Positions 1-9,711 of a stretch of DNA of 55,882 nucleotides are shown here, piece by piece. Every line of letters starts with the position of its first letter. Position 1 is the stretch's first letter. This stretch comes from Caldilineaceae bacterium (GTDB lineage: Bacteria; Chloroflexota; Anaerolineae; Caldilineales; Caldilineaceae), in assembly GCA_022842065.1 (NCBI GenBank), contig JALHQH010000068.1, positions 1 to 55,882 on the forward strand, in the 5' to 3' direction. Made by a program: the position numbers and the translations under genes. The notes under the pieces are model-generated. The model ran no database searches and was not told where the DNA came from. It worked only from the letters and a program-made list of their open reading frames with translations.

Positions 1-1080
1 ATACGCCACGCCTAGATTGCCGAGCTGGTTGCCTTCATTGTGGCGGTCACCGATTTCACGGGCGATGACCAAGGCTTGCTGATACTGCTCAATCGCCCAC
101 TCCACCTGCCCCAGGTCGCTATACGCCAAGCCCAGATTGCCAAGGTCTGCGCCTTCGCTGTGGCGGTCACCGATTTCACGGGCGATGACCAAGGCTTGCT
201 GCTGATACTCAATCGCCCGCTCCACCTGCCCCAGGTCGCGATACGCCAAGCCCAGATTGCCAAGGCCTGCGCCTTCGCTGCGGCGGTCACCGATTTCACG
301 GGCGATGACCAAGGCTTGCTGCTGATGCTCAATCGCCCACTCCATCTGCCCCAGGTCGCTATACGCCACGCCTAGATTGCCGAGCTGGTTGCCTTCATTG
401 TGGCGGTCACCGATTTCACGGGCGATGACCAAGGCTTGCTGATACTGCTCAATCGCCCACTCCACCTGCCCCAGGTCGCGATACGCCAAGCCCAGATTGC
501 CAAGGCCTGCGCCTTCGCTGTGGCGGTCACCGATTTCACGGGCGATGACCAAGGCTTGCTGCTGATACTCAATCGCCCGCTCCACCTGCCCTAGGGCGCT
601 ATACGCCACGCCTAGATTGCCGAGCTGGTTGCCTTCGCTGCGGCGGTCACCGATTTCACGGGCGATGACCAAGGCTTGCTGCTGATACTCAATCGCCCGC
701 TCCACCTGCCCCAGGGCGCTATACGCCACGCCTAGATTGCCGAGCTGGTTGCCTTCGCTGCGGCGGTCAACGATTTCACGGGCGATGACCAAGGCTTGCT
801 GATACTGCTCAATCGCCCACTCCACCTGCCCTAGGGAGTAATACGCATTGCCCAGATTGCCAAGGTCTGCGCCTTCATTGTGGCGGTCACCGATTTCACG
901 GGCGATGACCAAGGCTTGCTGATACTGCTCAATCGCCCACTCCACCTGCCCTAGGGAGTAATACGCATTGCTCAGATTGCCAAGGCCTGCGCCTTCGCTG
1001 CGGCGGTCACCGATTTCACGGAAGATGACCAAGGCTTGCTGCTGATGCTCAATCGCCCGCTCCATCTGCCCCAGGGCGCG
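1..1080 (-). repeat. 120-bp tandem repeats encoding TPR units
   Basis: Nine head-to-tail copies of a 120-bp unit run from the left edge and continue outside the window. A more diverged unit follows at about 1081-1200. Copies differ mostly at a few third positions and at a short variable segment (for example tggttgccttcattg versus aggcctgcgccttcg). Each unit encodes one 40-residue TPR-like repeat of the STAND protein. The period is a multiple of three, so copy-number change keeps the frame. Confidence 0.95.
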
Positions 1081-2760
1081 ATACGCCACTCCCAGATTGC
1101 CAAGCCACGCCCCTTCAGCATAACGATTTTGGAGAGCGCGTGCCGCTTGTAATGCCGCCTCAATGGTGGCGATCCGATCGAGATAGTAGCCTTGGCGATC
1201 AAGAAAATCGTCAATGGCCCAGGCGAGCTCCAGCACTGCCGGCCAGGCTTGCTGGGCGACACAATGATCTAAGATAGCTCGTACATGCGGTCGCAACACC
1301 CTAAGTTGGCCTAAGTCGCTTTGGTGTTCCTTCACGGTGGTGGTCAGGTAGGCGGCCAGTGCAGTGACTTCGGGGGAGGGAGCGAGATTGTGTCGTGCGT
1401 AGGTATGGATCAGCGCATGGGTGACTTCATAGCCCTCTGCACTGGGGACCAGCAGGCTGTAACTGGCTAACTCCCGTAATGGCTTGATGGCTGCTTGTGG
1501 GGAGGTCAAACCGAGTGCACCCATAATCACTTCGCGCTGGAAGGGTGCTACGGCCAGTAAGCCGACAACCCCGAGCACCTGGCGGGCTGCTTCGCTCACC
1601 TGTGCCAGGCTGCGTGTTAGGAGGATATTCACGCTCTCGCTGCTCCGCTGGCCCCAGTCGAGTGCTTCCAGTGGCGAGCTTTCCAGCCAGGCCAGCAATT
1701 CAGCCGGCGATAGGGCTTGTTCCTTGATGAGTGCCCCTGTCAGTCGAATGGCCAACGGCAGTCTGCCGACCAGAGCACAAATGCGGGACGCAACTTGGGT
1801 ATCGGTGACCTGCTGCCCGCCCCACGCCTGCAACAACTGCACGGCATCATCAGGTGGCAATGGGGTGATATTGCGCCATGCTGCCTCAGCGTCAGTGTGC
1901 TTGCGGCTTGTTACCAGAATGCCGCAACGGTCACGAATGGCTAGGACCGATTGCAGATTGTCCGCCTCCTCGGTTCCATCCAGTAACAGGAGGGCACGAC
2001 GACCGGCTAGCGCCCGTCGTGCGGCCTCAGCCGGTGTCGGTTTGGGCTCTTCGCCAAAGGTGCGGGCAATGGCTTCCAGCGCGACGGCTGCCGATCCCTG
2101 ATTATAGAAGCTGTGAAAGAAGATGCCATCAGGGAAACGAGCGGGTGGCTGGTCATCTGGCGATAAGTGCCAAACCGCTTCCGCTGCCAGTGAGGTCTTG
2201 CCAATGCCACCTGGGCCACAGAGGGTAACCACGGCTCCCGGTTGTAGGTCGGCAAGCAGTTGGGCAAGCTCCTCTTTGCGATCTTGGAAGTACGGCGCGC
2301 GCGGTGGGCGTTGCAGCGGCACGCGAGGTGGCGGGGCTTGTTGAATAATAACCTTATCGCCGCGCACATAGTCGCCATGAATGTTCTGATCACGACCGAT
2401 GAAGTCGCCACCGTTGGTGTTGACATCGCCGCCAACATGGACACCGGCACCAACAGACAATTGCTCAGGTGAATCTATAACACCCCCTTGCGCAATAAAG
2501 TGCCTGTACTGCTCATAGGGAGCCAGCAGCGCCGGATTCGCCTTGTATTCATCGGGAATCGCCTGCCACAGTGGCTCAAGCTGGCCCATACGGATTGTGT
2601 CGGCCAGGATGTTGTGCCAGTTAGTCTGGGCGCGTGGGCTGAAGGCGATCTGCTTTTCGTCAAGGCCGGCGTCATGGGTGACGAGGCGGGCATCTTCCTC
2701 TTTGGGGTAAATGTCGGCCAGGGCATCTCTCAGGGCGGCGAAGATCGTGGGACTGTCCAT
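1..2760 (-). CDS. EAD1-like / NB-ARC STAND ATPase with TPR array (3' end outside window)
   Basis: The frame is open for 920 codons from ATG 2760 (GGAGG four bases upstream) to the left edge, so the C-terminus is missing. Residues 1-90 resemble the effector-associated domain EAD1 (LYPKEEDAR, AGLDEKQIAFS). Residues 100-135 form a Gly-Asp-rich stretch (GGDVN, GGDFIGRD, HGDYVRGD). The NB-ARC domain follows: Walker A GPGGIGKT at 182-189, a Walker B-like LLLLDG, a sensor ILVTSR and a GLPLA-type motif (RLPLAI). After a linking helical region comes a TPR array of about 40-residue units (LGNLGVAY, WAIEQYQQALVIAREIGDR). STAND proteins of this plan act as sensors that oligomerise on ligand binding and recruit an effector through the EAD, and many are antiviral or conflict proteins. 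The partner and ligand are unknown here. It lies downstream of the restriction cluster in the same orientation. The architecture call is firm; the defence role is inferred. Confidence 0.88.
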   Translation of the reverse strand, partial: MDSPTIFAALRDALADIYPKEEDARLVTHDAGLDEKQIAFSPRAQTNWHNILADTIRMGQLEPLWQAIPDEYKANPALLAPYEQYRHFIAQGGVIDSPEQLSVGAGVHVGGDVNTNGGDFIGRDQNIHGDYVRGDKVIIQQAPPPRVPLQRPPRAPYFQDRKEELAQLLADLQPGAVVTLCGPGGIGKTSLAAEAVWHLSPDDQPPARFPDGIFFHSFYNQGSAAVALEAIARTFGEEPKPTPAEAARRALAGRRALLLLDGTEEADNLQSVLAIRDRCGILVTSRKHTDAEAAWRNITPLPPDDAVQLLQAWGGQQVTDTQVASRICALVGRLPLAIRLTGALIKEQALSPAELLAWLESSPLEALDWGQRSSESVNILLTRSLAQVSEAARQVLGVVGLLAVAPFQREVIMGALGLTSPQAAIKPLRELASYSLLVPSAEGYEVTHALIHTYARHNLAPSPEVTALAAYLTTTVKEHQSDLGQLRVLRPHVRAILDHCVAQQAWPAVLELAWAIDDFLDRQGYYLDRIATIEAALQAARALQNRYAEGAWLGNLGVAYRALGQMERAIEHQQQALVIFREIGDRRSEGAGLGNLSNAYYSLGQVEWAIEQYQQALVIAREIGDRHNEGADLGNLGNAYYSLGQVEWAIEQYQQALVIAREIVDRRSEGNQLGNLGVAYSALGQVERAIEYQQQALVIAREIGDRRSEGNQLGNLGVAYSALGQVERAIEYQQQALVIAREIGDRHSEGAGLGNLGLAYRDLGQVEWAIEQYQQALVIAREIGDRHNEGNQLGNLGVAYSDLGQMEWAIEHQQQALVIAREIGDRRSEGAGLGNLGLAYRDLGQVERAIEYQQQALVIAREIGDRHSEGADLGNLGLAYSDLGQVEWAIEQYQQALVIAREIGDRHNEGNQLGNLGVAY

Positions 2761-2779
2761 TGCACCTCCACAGTGCTAA

Positions 2780-3514
2780 CTATTCCTGAAACCAAGTCTC
2801 CGCGGCCAGCGGCAGTTCATTTAACTCTGCCCTTGCCTCGCGCCAGGTGGGATAGTGTTCGTCGAGCAGGGCCACAAAGCGGTCATTGTGGGTTGGTTCC
2901 AATAGATGGATCAGCTCGTGAACAACGACGTATTCCAGCAGGTCTTTGGGCTTTTTGACCAGTTCGGTGTTGAGGCGAATGTGGCCGGCGCGGTGGTTGC
3001 AACTGCCCCATTTGGTCTTCATGCGTTGCAGGAAGTAGCCGCTGACCTTCACCCCCAACTTGGGCTCCCACGTCTCAATAATGCCAGGCACTGCGGCATG
3101 GAGCAGGGACTTGTGCCAGGTATGGAGCACTTCGGCGCGTTTGGCCGCGTCACTGCCGGGGCGCACGGTGAGGGTGATGCGCTTGTGGTCGAGCTTGACG
3201 CTGGGCTTGGCCGCTTGATAGTCGATGGTGAGCAGGTAACGGCGGCCCCAAAGATAGTGGCTTTCGCGCTCGACAAATTGGCGGGGTGTTTCACGGGCCT
3301 GGCTCTGGAGTTTGCGCTGCTGCGCACGGATCCAACCCAGTTTGCTGATGGCGTAGGCGCGGGCCACGTCGAGCCGGGTGGTGGTGGGCATCACCAAGGT
3401 AACGCGGCCATCGGGGGGATGGACGGCGAGATGGACATTTTTGACGGCTTTTTGCGTTACGGCGATGGAAAGTTCGCCGATTTCGATGGTGGCGTTTGGC
3501 ATGAGTTGGCTCAC
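2780..3514 (-). CDS. YgjP-like (DUF45/WLM) zinc metallopeptidase-domain protein
   Basis: This 244-residue protein has the DUF45 signature near its C-terminus: [17 protein letters not shown], where HELIH is the HExxH zinc site and the later His is the likely third ligand. Upstream, KTKWGSC and RLNTELV are also typical of the family. The start is GTG at 3514, inside the hsdR stop (sequence GTGA), so translation is probably coupled; an ATG lies four codons later. DUF45 proteins are frequent companions of type I hsdR genes, but their substrate is not established, and a role in proteolytic control of the nuclease is only a guess. It is the last gene of the cluster; the STAND gene starts 19 bases beyond its stop. 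Confidence 0.88.
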   Translation of the reverse strand: MSQLMPNATIEIGELSIAVTQKAVKNVHLAVHPPDGRVTLVMPTTTRLDVARAYAISKLGWIRAQQRKLQSQARETPRQFVERESHYLWGRRYLLTIDYQAAKPSVKLDHKRITLTVRPGSDAAKRAEVLHTWHKSLLHAAVPGIIETWEPKLGVKVSGYFLQRMKTKWGSCNHRAGHIRLNTELVKKPKDLLEYVVVHELIHLLEPTHNDRFVALLDEHYPTWREARAELNELPLAAETWFQE

Positions 3515-6500
3515 TGATAGCTGCGTTGTTCCTTGATAATCCTGAAGATCGCCTCGGTCGCCGCCCGGTCCCGCTTTAGGATCGGATAGATGGCGTTGAG
3601 GATCTGCTTTTCGCGCGTGTCATCGCCAACCCAGTCGGCGGGGGCGCTTTCGCGGATGACCCGGTCAAGCTTGATGGCGAGATCGGCGCGCTCCTCTTCC
3701 GCGGTCGGGTACTGAAAGGTCGATGCCGGTAGCGATGGCAGGTTGTTATAGAGCACGGTTGCTTCGGTCTTGCCGTGCAGCTGGGCCGGGACACCGGCGG
3801 TGGGCTGCTTGCGGCCTAACTGTTTTATCACGGCTTCCGCTTGTTTCAAAAATTCCTCGTATGCCAATGCATCGTTGTTGCGCTGCTCGATCAGATCTTC
3901 AAAGAGCGTTGCCATCTCCTCATAAAACCTGGGATCGGTGAGCTGGTCACGGACGATGGTCTTGCGCACGTTGTTGATGATCGCTTCCGCAATCGAATTG
4001 TTGGAGAGCAGCCCGCGGGTGTTGAGCTTGTGGGCAATCGCGTCGTGGATGCCGGTTTCAATGATCGCCTCAGTGAGTGAGACTGAACTGAGGTGCCCCA
4101 ACTCGTCGGCGCTGTCGGCGCGGATGTAGGTGTTGATGAGGTGACGCATGTCGGCCTCGTAGGGCTTGGTGTCCAACTCTTCACCGGCGCGCTTTTTGAT
4201 CGCTTCGCGGGTTTCGGTATAGAACTGGGTTTCGCGCTCTAGGGTGGCAATCTCAGCCGGCGTGTAACCGGCCTCCACCAGGTACTGCACAATGGTGCCG
4301 TAAGCGCGCAGATAGCCGGCGGTGAGCTTATAGAACTCAATGCGCAGCGGCTCGACGGCGCGCAGGGCCTGGGGATCGTGCGCGCTGCCACAGAAGTAGT
4401 AGAGATACTGCTCCAACTGGCGCGGGGCCGGCACCGGCTCACAGAGATACTTCAGCTTTTCACGCGCCTCGTCAAACTGCTGCCGCCCTTCTTGCAGCCA
4501 ATCTTTGAGGAGCACATTGCCATCGCTGCCGTCGCGCTCATCGACCACCAATTGATCGGAGGTATAGACCGCGATGGAGTTTTGCACCTGCTCAAAGAGT
4601 TCTTTGAAGTCAACAATGTAGCCATAGTCTTTGTCAACGCCATCAATACGGTTGGTGCGGCAGATCGCTTGGAAGAGGGTGTGGTCACGCATTTCGTGGT
4701 CGAGGTAGATGTAGGTGCAGGACGGCGCATCAAAGCCGGTGAGCAGCTTGCTCACCACAATCAGCAGCTTGCAGTTGGCCGGCTCTTTGATAAAGCGGCG
4801 TTTCATCTCCTCTTCGTACTGGGTGGTTGACTGGCCAGCTTTGAGCACATGGTGGGTGTAGGTGTCGAACTTAAAGCGCTCATCGCTTTGGCTGGGTTCG
4901 CGCGAGATCGCGTTGTGATTCGGCTCGTAGGAGGTGATGATGCCGCAGTAAGGGGCAAAGGCGGTGTTTTGTAACAGGCGGAAATAGTGGCACGCATCGT
5001 AGATCGAGGCGGCCACCAGGATCGCCGTGCCCCGGTCGTTGCTGAGGCGTGGCTTCAGGCTGAAATCTTCGATAATGCTGGCGATGACCTGATTTTTGCG
5101 GTCTTGGGAACTCATCAACGCTTCCAGATTGGCCCAACGTTTGCGCAGCACCGCCTTTTGATAGGCGTTGAGGCTTTGGGTCTTTTGAGCAAACCAGTCG
5201 TTGATCTTCTTGGGCGAGGTGAGCCGTTGCGGCACATTGCGCGCCTCGTATTTGAGATCGAGCACCACCTGGTCCGCTACCGCTTCGTGAAATTTGTAGG
5301 TGTGGATATAGGTGCCAAAGACTTCCTGGGTGGTCTGCTTGTCGCGGCGCAGCAGGGGGGTACCGGTAAAGCCGATGAAGATGGCATGGGCCAGCCACCG
5401 CTTCATCTGCTTGTTCATGTTGCCGCCTTGGGTGCGGTGACACTCATCGACGAAGACGTAGAAGTTGCCGTGGATCGGCGGTGGGTCACCCGTGAGGTCG
5501 AGCTGGAATTTATGGATGAGCGCACAAAGTAAGCGCGGTGTGGTGGCGCTGAGTTTCTGGGTAAATTCGGCACGCGAGGTAATGCGCGGTGATGGCGCAT
5601 CCTCGCTGACCAGTCCAGCACTGACCAATACGCCCGCGATCTGTTTGTCCAGCTCATCGCGGTCGGTGATGATGAGAATCCGCGCCTGCGGATCATGCGC
5701 CAGCAGCCACTTGGCGATCAGGACCATGAGGATGCTCTTACCGCTGCCTTGGGTATGCCAGATGACGCCGCCCTCCCGTTGGCGCAGACGTTCCTGGGTG
5801 GCCTTGATGGCGGCGTACTGATGGGGGCGCGGCACCTTCTTTTGACCACCGTCGAAGATGACGCAGGTGTAGATCAGGTCGAGCAGCCGCTCCTTGTTGC
5901 AAAGCTCGGCCAGCGGACGGTCGAGATAGACGCCCGGCACTAGGGCACGCTGGTCAAGCGCGGCGGCTTTCCACTCGACATAGAGATTTTCCGGCGTGCC
6001 AACCGTGCCATAGCGCAGCCCTTGTGCATCGTTGCCAGCCATGAGCAGTTGCACGGTGCTGAAAAAGCCCTTGTTAAAAATCTCTTCCTGGTTGGTGATC
6101 AGTTGGCGCACCCCATCGGCCACCTCCACCGGGCCACGCTTGAGTTCGATCACGACAATGGCAATGCCGTTGATGTAGAGGACAAGATCCGGGCGGCGCT
6201 GATAACCGCCGCGCAGCGTGACCTCTTCGGCCAGGGCAAAGTCGTTTTTGTCTGGACAGGACCAGTCAATCAGATGCACGGTGTCATGGGGCCGGCTGGG
6301 ATCGACCTGCACGGGCACGCCATAGCGCAACAGTTGATAGGTGCGCAGGTTGGCCTGATAGAGGGTGACGCCGGTGGTATCGGCCGCGGTTTCCAGCTTC
6401 TGCAACGCCGCAGAAATCTGGGCCGCGGTGTAGCCACGGTTTTGCAAGTTGGCGCGCAGCAGCGCGGTTTCAATGGGGCGGTTGTTGGCGCGCTGGTGCC

Positions 6501-6606
6501 ACTCGCCCAGGTAACGGTAGCCCAGGCAGTCAGGATGGGCGGGATCGGTGAAGAGGGCGATGACACGATTTTGCGTGTGCCGTTCGGAGCGGGGTTGTTC
6601 AGCCAT
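3511..6606 (-). CDS. hsdR: Type I restriction endonuclease subunit R (HsdR)
   Basis: This 1031-residue ATP-dependent motor and nuclease forms the restriction complex with HsdM and HsdS and cuts unmodified DNA after translocation. The N-terminal PD-(D/E)xK nuclease shows D140 in RRPDLVLY and E154-x-K156 in VIELKRG. The SF2 helicase shows Walker A QGSGKS (286-291), DECH (387-390) and a motif III-like FIGFTGTPL. The C-terminal helical part ([20 protein letters not shown] upstream) is as in other HsdR proteins, and the length is normal. ATG 6606 lies within the end of the preceding gene (8-base overlap), and the stop overlaps the metallopeptidase start. The reading frame is intact with all key residues visible, so the system looks functional. 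Confidence 0.97.
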   Translation of the reverse strand: MAEQPRSERHTQNRVIALFTDPAHPDCLGYRYLGEWHQRANNRPIETALLRANLQNRGYTAAQISAALQKLETAADTTGVTLYQANLRTYQLLRYGVPVQVDPSRPHDTVHLIDWSCPDKNDFALAEEVTLRGGYQRRPDLVLYINGIAIVVIELKRGPVEVADGVRQLITNQEEIFNKGFFSTVQLLMAGNDAQGLRYGTVGTPENLYVEWKAAALDQRALVPGVYLDRPLAELCNKERLLDLIYTCVIFDGGQKKVPRPHQYAAIKATQERLRQREGGVIWHTQGSGKSILMVLIAKWLLAHDPQARILIITDRDELDKQIAGVLVSAGLVSEDAPSPRITSRAEFTQKLSATTPRLLCALIHKFQLDLTGDPPPIHGNFYVFVDECHRTQGGNMNKQMKRWLAHAIFIGFTGTPLLRRDKQTTQEVFGTYIHTYKFHEAVADQVVLDLKYEARNVPQRLTSPKKINDWFAQKTQSLNAYQKAVLRKRWANLEALMSSQDRKNQVIASIIEDFSLKPRLSNDRGTAILVAASIYDACHYFRLLQNTAFAPYCGIITSYEPNHNAISREPSQSDERFKFDTYTHHVLKAGQSTTQYEEEMKRRFIKEPANCKLLIVVSKLLTGFDAPSCTYIYLDHEMRDHTLFQAICRTNRIDGVDKDYGYIVDFKELFEQVQNSIAVYTSDQLVVDERDGSDGNVLLKDWLQEGRQQFDEAREKLKYLCEPVPAPRQLEQYLYYFCGSAHDPQALRAVEPLRIEFYKLTAGYLRAYGTIVQYLVEAGYTPAEIATLERETQFYTETREAIKKRAGEELDTKPYEADMRHLINTYIRADSADELGHLSSVSLTEAIIETGIHDAIAHKLNTRGLLSNNSIAEAIINNVRKTIVRDQLTDPRFYEEMATLFEDLIEQRNNDALAYEEFLKQAEAVIKQLGRKQPTAGVPAQLHGKTEATVLYNNLPSLPASTFQYPTAEEERADLAIKLDRVIRESAPADWVGDDTREKQILNAIYPILKRDRAATEAIFRIIKEQRSYQ

Positions 6607-8473
6607 TGGCTGCCTCCTGTAGTCGCGTCGGGGACCAAACGATCTCCACCAGCGTGGCGACTAATTCACGGCGGGCCAACTGCTCTGCTTTCCCAAAAGT
6701 GGCGAACGGTTGAAAGGGTAGCTTGTTGGTGGCCCGAAAGTGGGCGAATTGGGGCTGGTGTTGATAGACAATCGGATCGAGACTGGCGGCATAGAAATTC
6801 TGTTTGGCGTAATGGGCTTGCTTCTCGCTAAAGGGTTTGGCTTGTAGACTGCGGTTGACATCGGCCGGGAGCAAGAGCAGTGAGGCAACATGGTTCCGCC
6901 ACGTTTGAAACTCTTGGGCGGAGGCAAAGTGTTCACGCACCGGCGCAAAACTATCAGCCCAGATATGCTCAATATCAAAAGGGTTTTTGACCTTGCGGGC
7001 GACATACTTGTCAAAGGAATCACTCCGCCCGGCCCCTACTTCGGTGGCGGCGGTGAGCCGGGCCAGCAGGTGAAAGATATAGCGGCGGCTAAACTGGTTC
7101 AGCCCCAGGTCGGCAATGCCTTCTCGCCCCCGGCTGGGGCTACCCTGGAAGGTTACATCATCATCGGCCAGCTTTTGGCTGAGGATCGCCACCAGCGTCG
7201 GCAGCGATTGGCGGCGAATGTCCCGGCAGAGCAACCACATGGCATAGGAGGTGCTGGAATAGCCGACGCGGATGTAATTGACCACGCGGCGCATGAGCCA
7301 GATGTCGAGATAGGTGGCGGTGACGGCCAGTTTGCGGCGCACCGTTTCGTCGTCGTCGGTCGCTAACAGTGGGGCAAGCAGCACCGTGTTCTGCCAGGTG
7401 AAATCATTGTGGGCGTTGTAGAAGATGGCTTCTAAGCCTTTGGTGTAGGTGCGGCTGGCGTCGAGAATGCGGCGGTAGGCTTTGGCAAAAAAGGGAAAGC
7501 TGACACAGATCATGGCGACGTTGGCGGCCTCGGTGCCCAGTTGCAGGCGGCTACTGTTATCCCGCACCCAGCGATGAAAGACCGTGCCAATGAGTTCCCA
7601 ATCTTTGTCGGTGGCCCCGGCTTTGCGCTCACGGAGGGTATCGGCAAATTGAGCGCGCAGCCAGGCTTTGATACAATTGGCATCGCGCTCGGCTTCATGC
7701 ACCCCACCCCAGGAGATCAGCGACAGCACCTCCTTTTTCCATTCCTGGTTCGCCTTGAGCCGTAGGTCAGCATTTTCAACCGGGGCCAGCAAATAAGCCT
7801 TCAGCATATCCACCGGGCTAAGCGGCTTGCCACGGTCGTTCATCGTCTCGAAGATCGCATAGGCGTAGTTATCGTTGTCGGTGGCAATTTCGATTAGTCC
7901 CACACGGGTCATCAGCCAGTAGCAAAAATGGGGCAGCGCCTCGCCAAGCTCGGCGATCAGGTCGTTCTCCTCAATGTCGCGATAGCGCGCATACATGGTC
8001 TGGACCGATTCATCCTTGCCCTCTGGGTTGAAGGCTTCGCCTTTGAAGAGCGCCTCAATCACCGGCAACCGTTCGGGAATATCGAGGTTGAACTTCGGCT
8101 CGCCCAGGTTGTCGCTAAAGATCAAAGGGGCAATCGTCTTAACGACTTGGAGCTTCTGCATCTCGGCGCTGCGATAGAGGCAGATTAGCAGCAAGGTGAG
8201 CGAGGTGACCCGCTGTTGGCCGTCAATGAGGTAATTCTTGCCATTGCGCTTGCTGACGATAATCGAGCCGAGAAAATATTCGTCGTAGGCACTCACCTTG
8301 GTGGTGTTGTCACCCGGCTTGTAGGCGCTGAAGAACTTGCCCTGGAGATCGGAGAGCAGTTCGTCAATATTCTCCTTCTCCCATTTGTATTCGCGCTGAT
8401 ATTCGTCGATGGCAAAGGATTGGCTTTGCAGCAACTGCTGCACACTGCGGTAATGGGGGGTAATGGTGCTCAT
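6599..8473 (-). CDS. DUF262-DUF1524 protein (GmrSD-like putative modification-dependent nuclease)
   Basis: This 624-residue protein starts with a DUF262 domain (YQREYKW at 25-31, DGQQR at 84-88, the ParB-like NTP-binding motif) and ends with a DUF1524 domain (DIEHIWA near 500, then [10 protein letters not shown] and ADVNRSL), a His-Me-finger nuclease fold. GmrSD, a type IV enzyme cutting glucosylated hydroxymethylcytosine DNA, and BREX-associated BrxU have these same two domains. The gene sits between hsdS and hsdR, overlapping hsdS by 4 bases (ATGA) and hsdR by 8, so it is co-translated with the type I system. The nuclease role follows from the family; the embedding suggests it targets phages whose modified DNA escapes HsdR, which is inference. 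Confidence 0.92.
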   Translation of the reverse strand: MSTITPHYRSVQQLLQSQSFAIDEYQREYKWEKENIDELLSDLQGKFFSAYKPGDNTTKVSAYDEYFLGSIIVSKRNGKNYLIDGQQRVTSLTLLLICLYRSAEMQKLQVVKTIAPLIFSDNLGEPKFNLDIPERLPVIEALFKGEAFNPEGKDESVQTMYARYRDIEENDLIAELGEALPHFCYWLMTRVGLIEIATDNDNYAYAIFETMNDRGKPLSPVDMLKAYLLAPVENADLRLKANQEWKKEVLSLISWGGVHEAERDANCIKAWLRAQFADTLRERKAGATDKDWELIGTVFHRWVRDNSSRLQLGTEAANVAMICVSFPFFAKAYRRILDASRTYTKGLEAIFYNAHNDFTWQNTVLLAPLLATDDDETVRRKLAVTATYLDIWLMRRVVNYIRVGYSSTSYAMWLLCRDIRRQSLPTLVAILSQKLADDDVTFQGSPSRGREGIADLGLNQFSRRYIFHLLARLTAATEVGAGRSDSFDKYVARKVKNPFDIEHIWADSFAPVREHFASAQEFQTWRNHVASLLLLPADVNRSLQAKPFSEKQAHYAKQNFYAASLDPIVYQHQPQFAHFRATNKLPFQPFATFGKAEQLARRELVATLVEIVWSPTRLQEAANG

Positions 8474-9711
8474 AGCAGTCTTGTTCTCCCGGTAAGTAAT
8501 TCTTGCATCATCGCCTGTTTGAGCAGGCGGGTCTTGGCGCGACGTTGTTCCAGGGTGGTGAGTTCAGCATCCATATCAGCGAGGACGGCGGCGATGGCGG
8601 TCTGTTCGGCTTTGGTTGGCAATGACAGTGTAAACTTCTTCATATCTGTACCGTAAAGGTGAAATACTGTCGTGCCTTTGACGAGTTGGAGAACCTGGTC
8701 TTCCTCACGTCGAATGACATAGCTTAAATACGAACCCAATACATGGTTAATATCGGAGCGAATGACGAGGATGTCACCTCCTAAAATAATTCCATCAACA
8801 AGTATACAACTCGCTTTTGCTAAGCCTCTTGGAGTTACGTCAGATGTAGGCATCAGTACGTCGTTTGCAACTGAGCGGAAACAGCCTTTCGTCTCATCGG
8901 TTCGACTAATAATTTCACGAATGGTCTCAGGATACCGTGTAAACAGTTCCCCATAATGAATGCATGGCTCTGCGCCAAACGGTTTGAGGGCGCTTTTGGG
9001 CAACCCCTTCCCCTTATAAAAGACTGCCACATCTCCCAACTGCTTCACCTCCCACTCCCCCGTAAACCCAGGCAACCGGGTTTGACCGGTGAGGAGCTGC
9101 TGCATGGTGGCCTGTTTGAGGTCGCGCTGCTTGGCGATGAGCCGGTCCAGCGCGGCCAGCAGCGCATCCACATCGCTCAACGCTTCGGCGATGGCGCGTT
9201 GTTCGGGGAGGGGTGGGAGTGGAAGTTGTAGAAACCGAATATCATCAACTTTAGCATGTCCAACTGTTGAGCCGCCGATCTTTCTCAGTAGATTAGCTTT
9301 TACAGGCAAAGACATTAAAGAAAAGAGCAGATAAGTGCTATCAGTTTTTGTCGGCGAAGGCCGGTAAAGCATCATTCTTTGCCCAAGGCACACCTTCCGA
9401 CCTGATGGAACAGCGCATACCTCGCCTAAAGGGGCTTCTCGCGTGATCATGATGTCACCGAATTGAGGGACAGCCCTAGCAGTCCACTCACGATAAGATA
9501 CCTCATCTGTGAATCGAAGGTCTTCAAGAACAAATTGTCCATCTCTCACATTTGGTGTTCTGACTACAGCATAGTCACTATCTGCCACAATTGGGGGCGT
9601 TCTGTTTTTGCAGTCTACAATCAAATCACATGCGTCATTTGCCGTTATGACTTCCCAATCCTCCGGGATCACCCCCACCTCAGTCTGCTTGTACCCCGGC
9701 TTCAGTTCCAT
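8470..9711 (-). CDS. hsdS: Type I restriction-modification specificity subunit (HsdS)
   Basis: This 413-residue subunit dictates the bipartite recognition site. Two target-recognition domains are visible, each followed by a conserved helical spacer. The first spacer holds PLPPLPEQRAIAEALSDVD and KQATMQQLLTGQTRLPGF; the second holds KAEQTAIAAVLADMD and [16 protein letters not shown]. The near-repeat of the two halves is the family hallmark. ATG 9711 overlaps the hsdM end by 10 bases. The TRDs, especially 8600-9000 and 9240-9640 on the window, are visibly more AT-rich than the spacers, as expected for exchangeable recognition domains. The target sequence cannot be read from the protein. Confidence 0.96.
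   Translation of the reverse strand: MELKPGYKQTEVGVIPEDWEVITANDACDLIVDCKNRTPPIVADSDYAVVRTPNVRDGQFVLEDLRFTDEVSYREWTARAVPQFGDIMITREAPLGEVCAVPSGRKVCLGQRMMLYRPSPTKTDSTYLLFSLMSLPVKANLLRKIGGSTVGHAKVDDIRFLQLPLPPLPEQRAIAEALSDVDALLAALDRLIAKQRDLKQATMQQLLTGQTRLPGFTGEWEVKQLGDVAVFYKGKGLPKSALKPFGAEPCIHYGELFTRYPETIREIISRTDETKGCFRSVANDVLMPTSDVTPRGLAKASCILVDGIILGGDILVIRSDINHVLGSYLSYVIRREEDQVLQLVKGTTVFHLYGTDMKKFTLSLPTKAEQTAIAAVLADMDAELTTLEQRRAKTRLLKQAMMQELLTGRTRLL

Noticed and set aside
40..600. Plus-strand frames over the TPR array
   Set aside because: They are repetitive shadows of the minus-strand STAND gene and read no known fold.
1..1080. CRISPR-like periodicity of 120 bp
   Set aside because: The whole unit is conserved, there are no unique spacers, and it is in frame with a TPR protein.
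1484..2101. A 205-codon plus-strand frame
   Set aside because: It lies wholly opposite the NB-ARC coding region, whose motifs are clear; the amino-acid composition is that of an antisense shadow.
6022..6831. A 269-codon plus-strand frame
   Set aside because: It is antisense to the conserved HsdR N-terminus and the end of the DUF262 gene.
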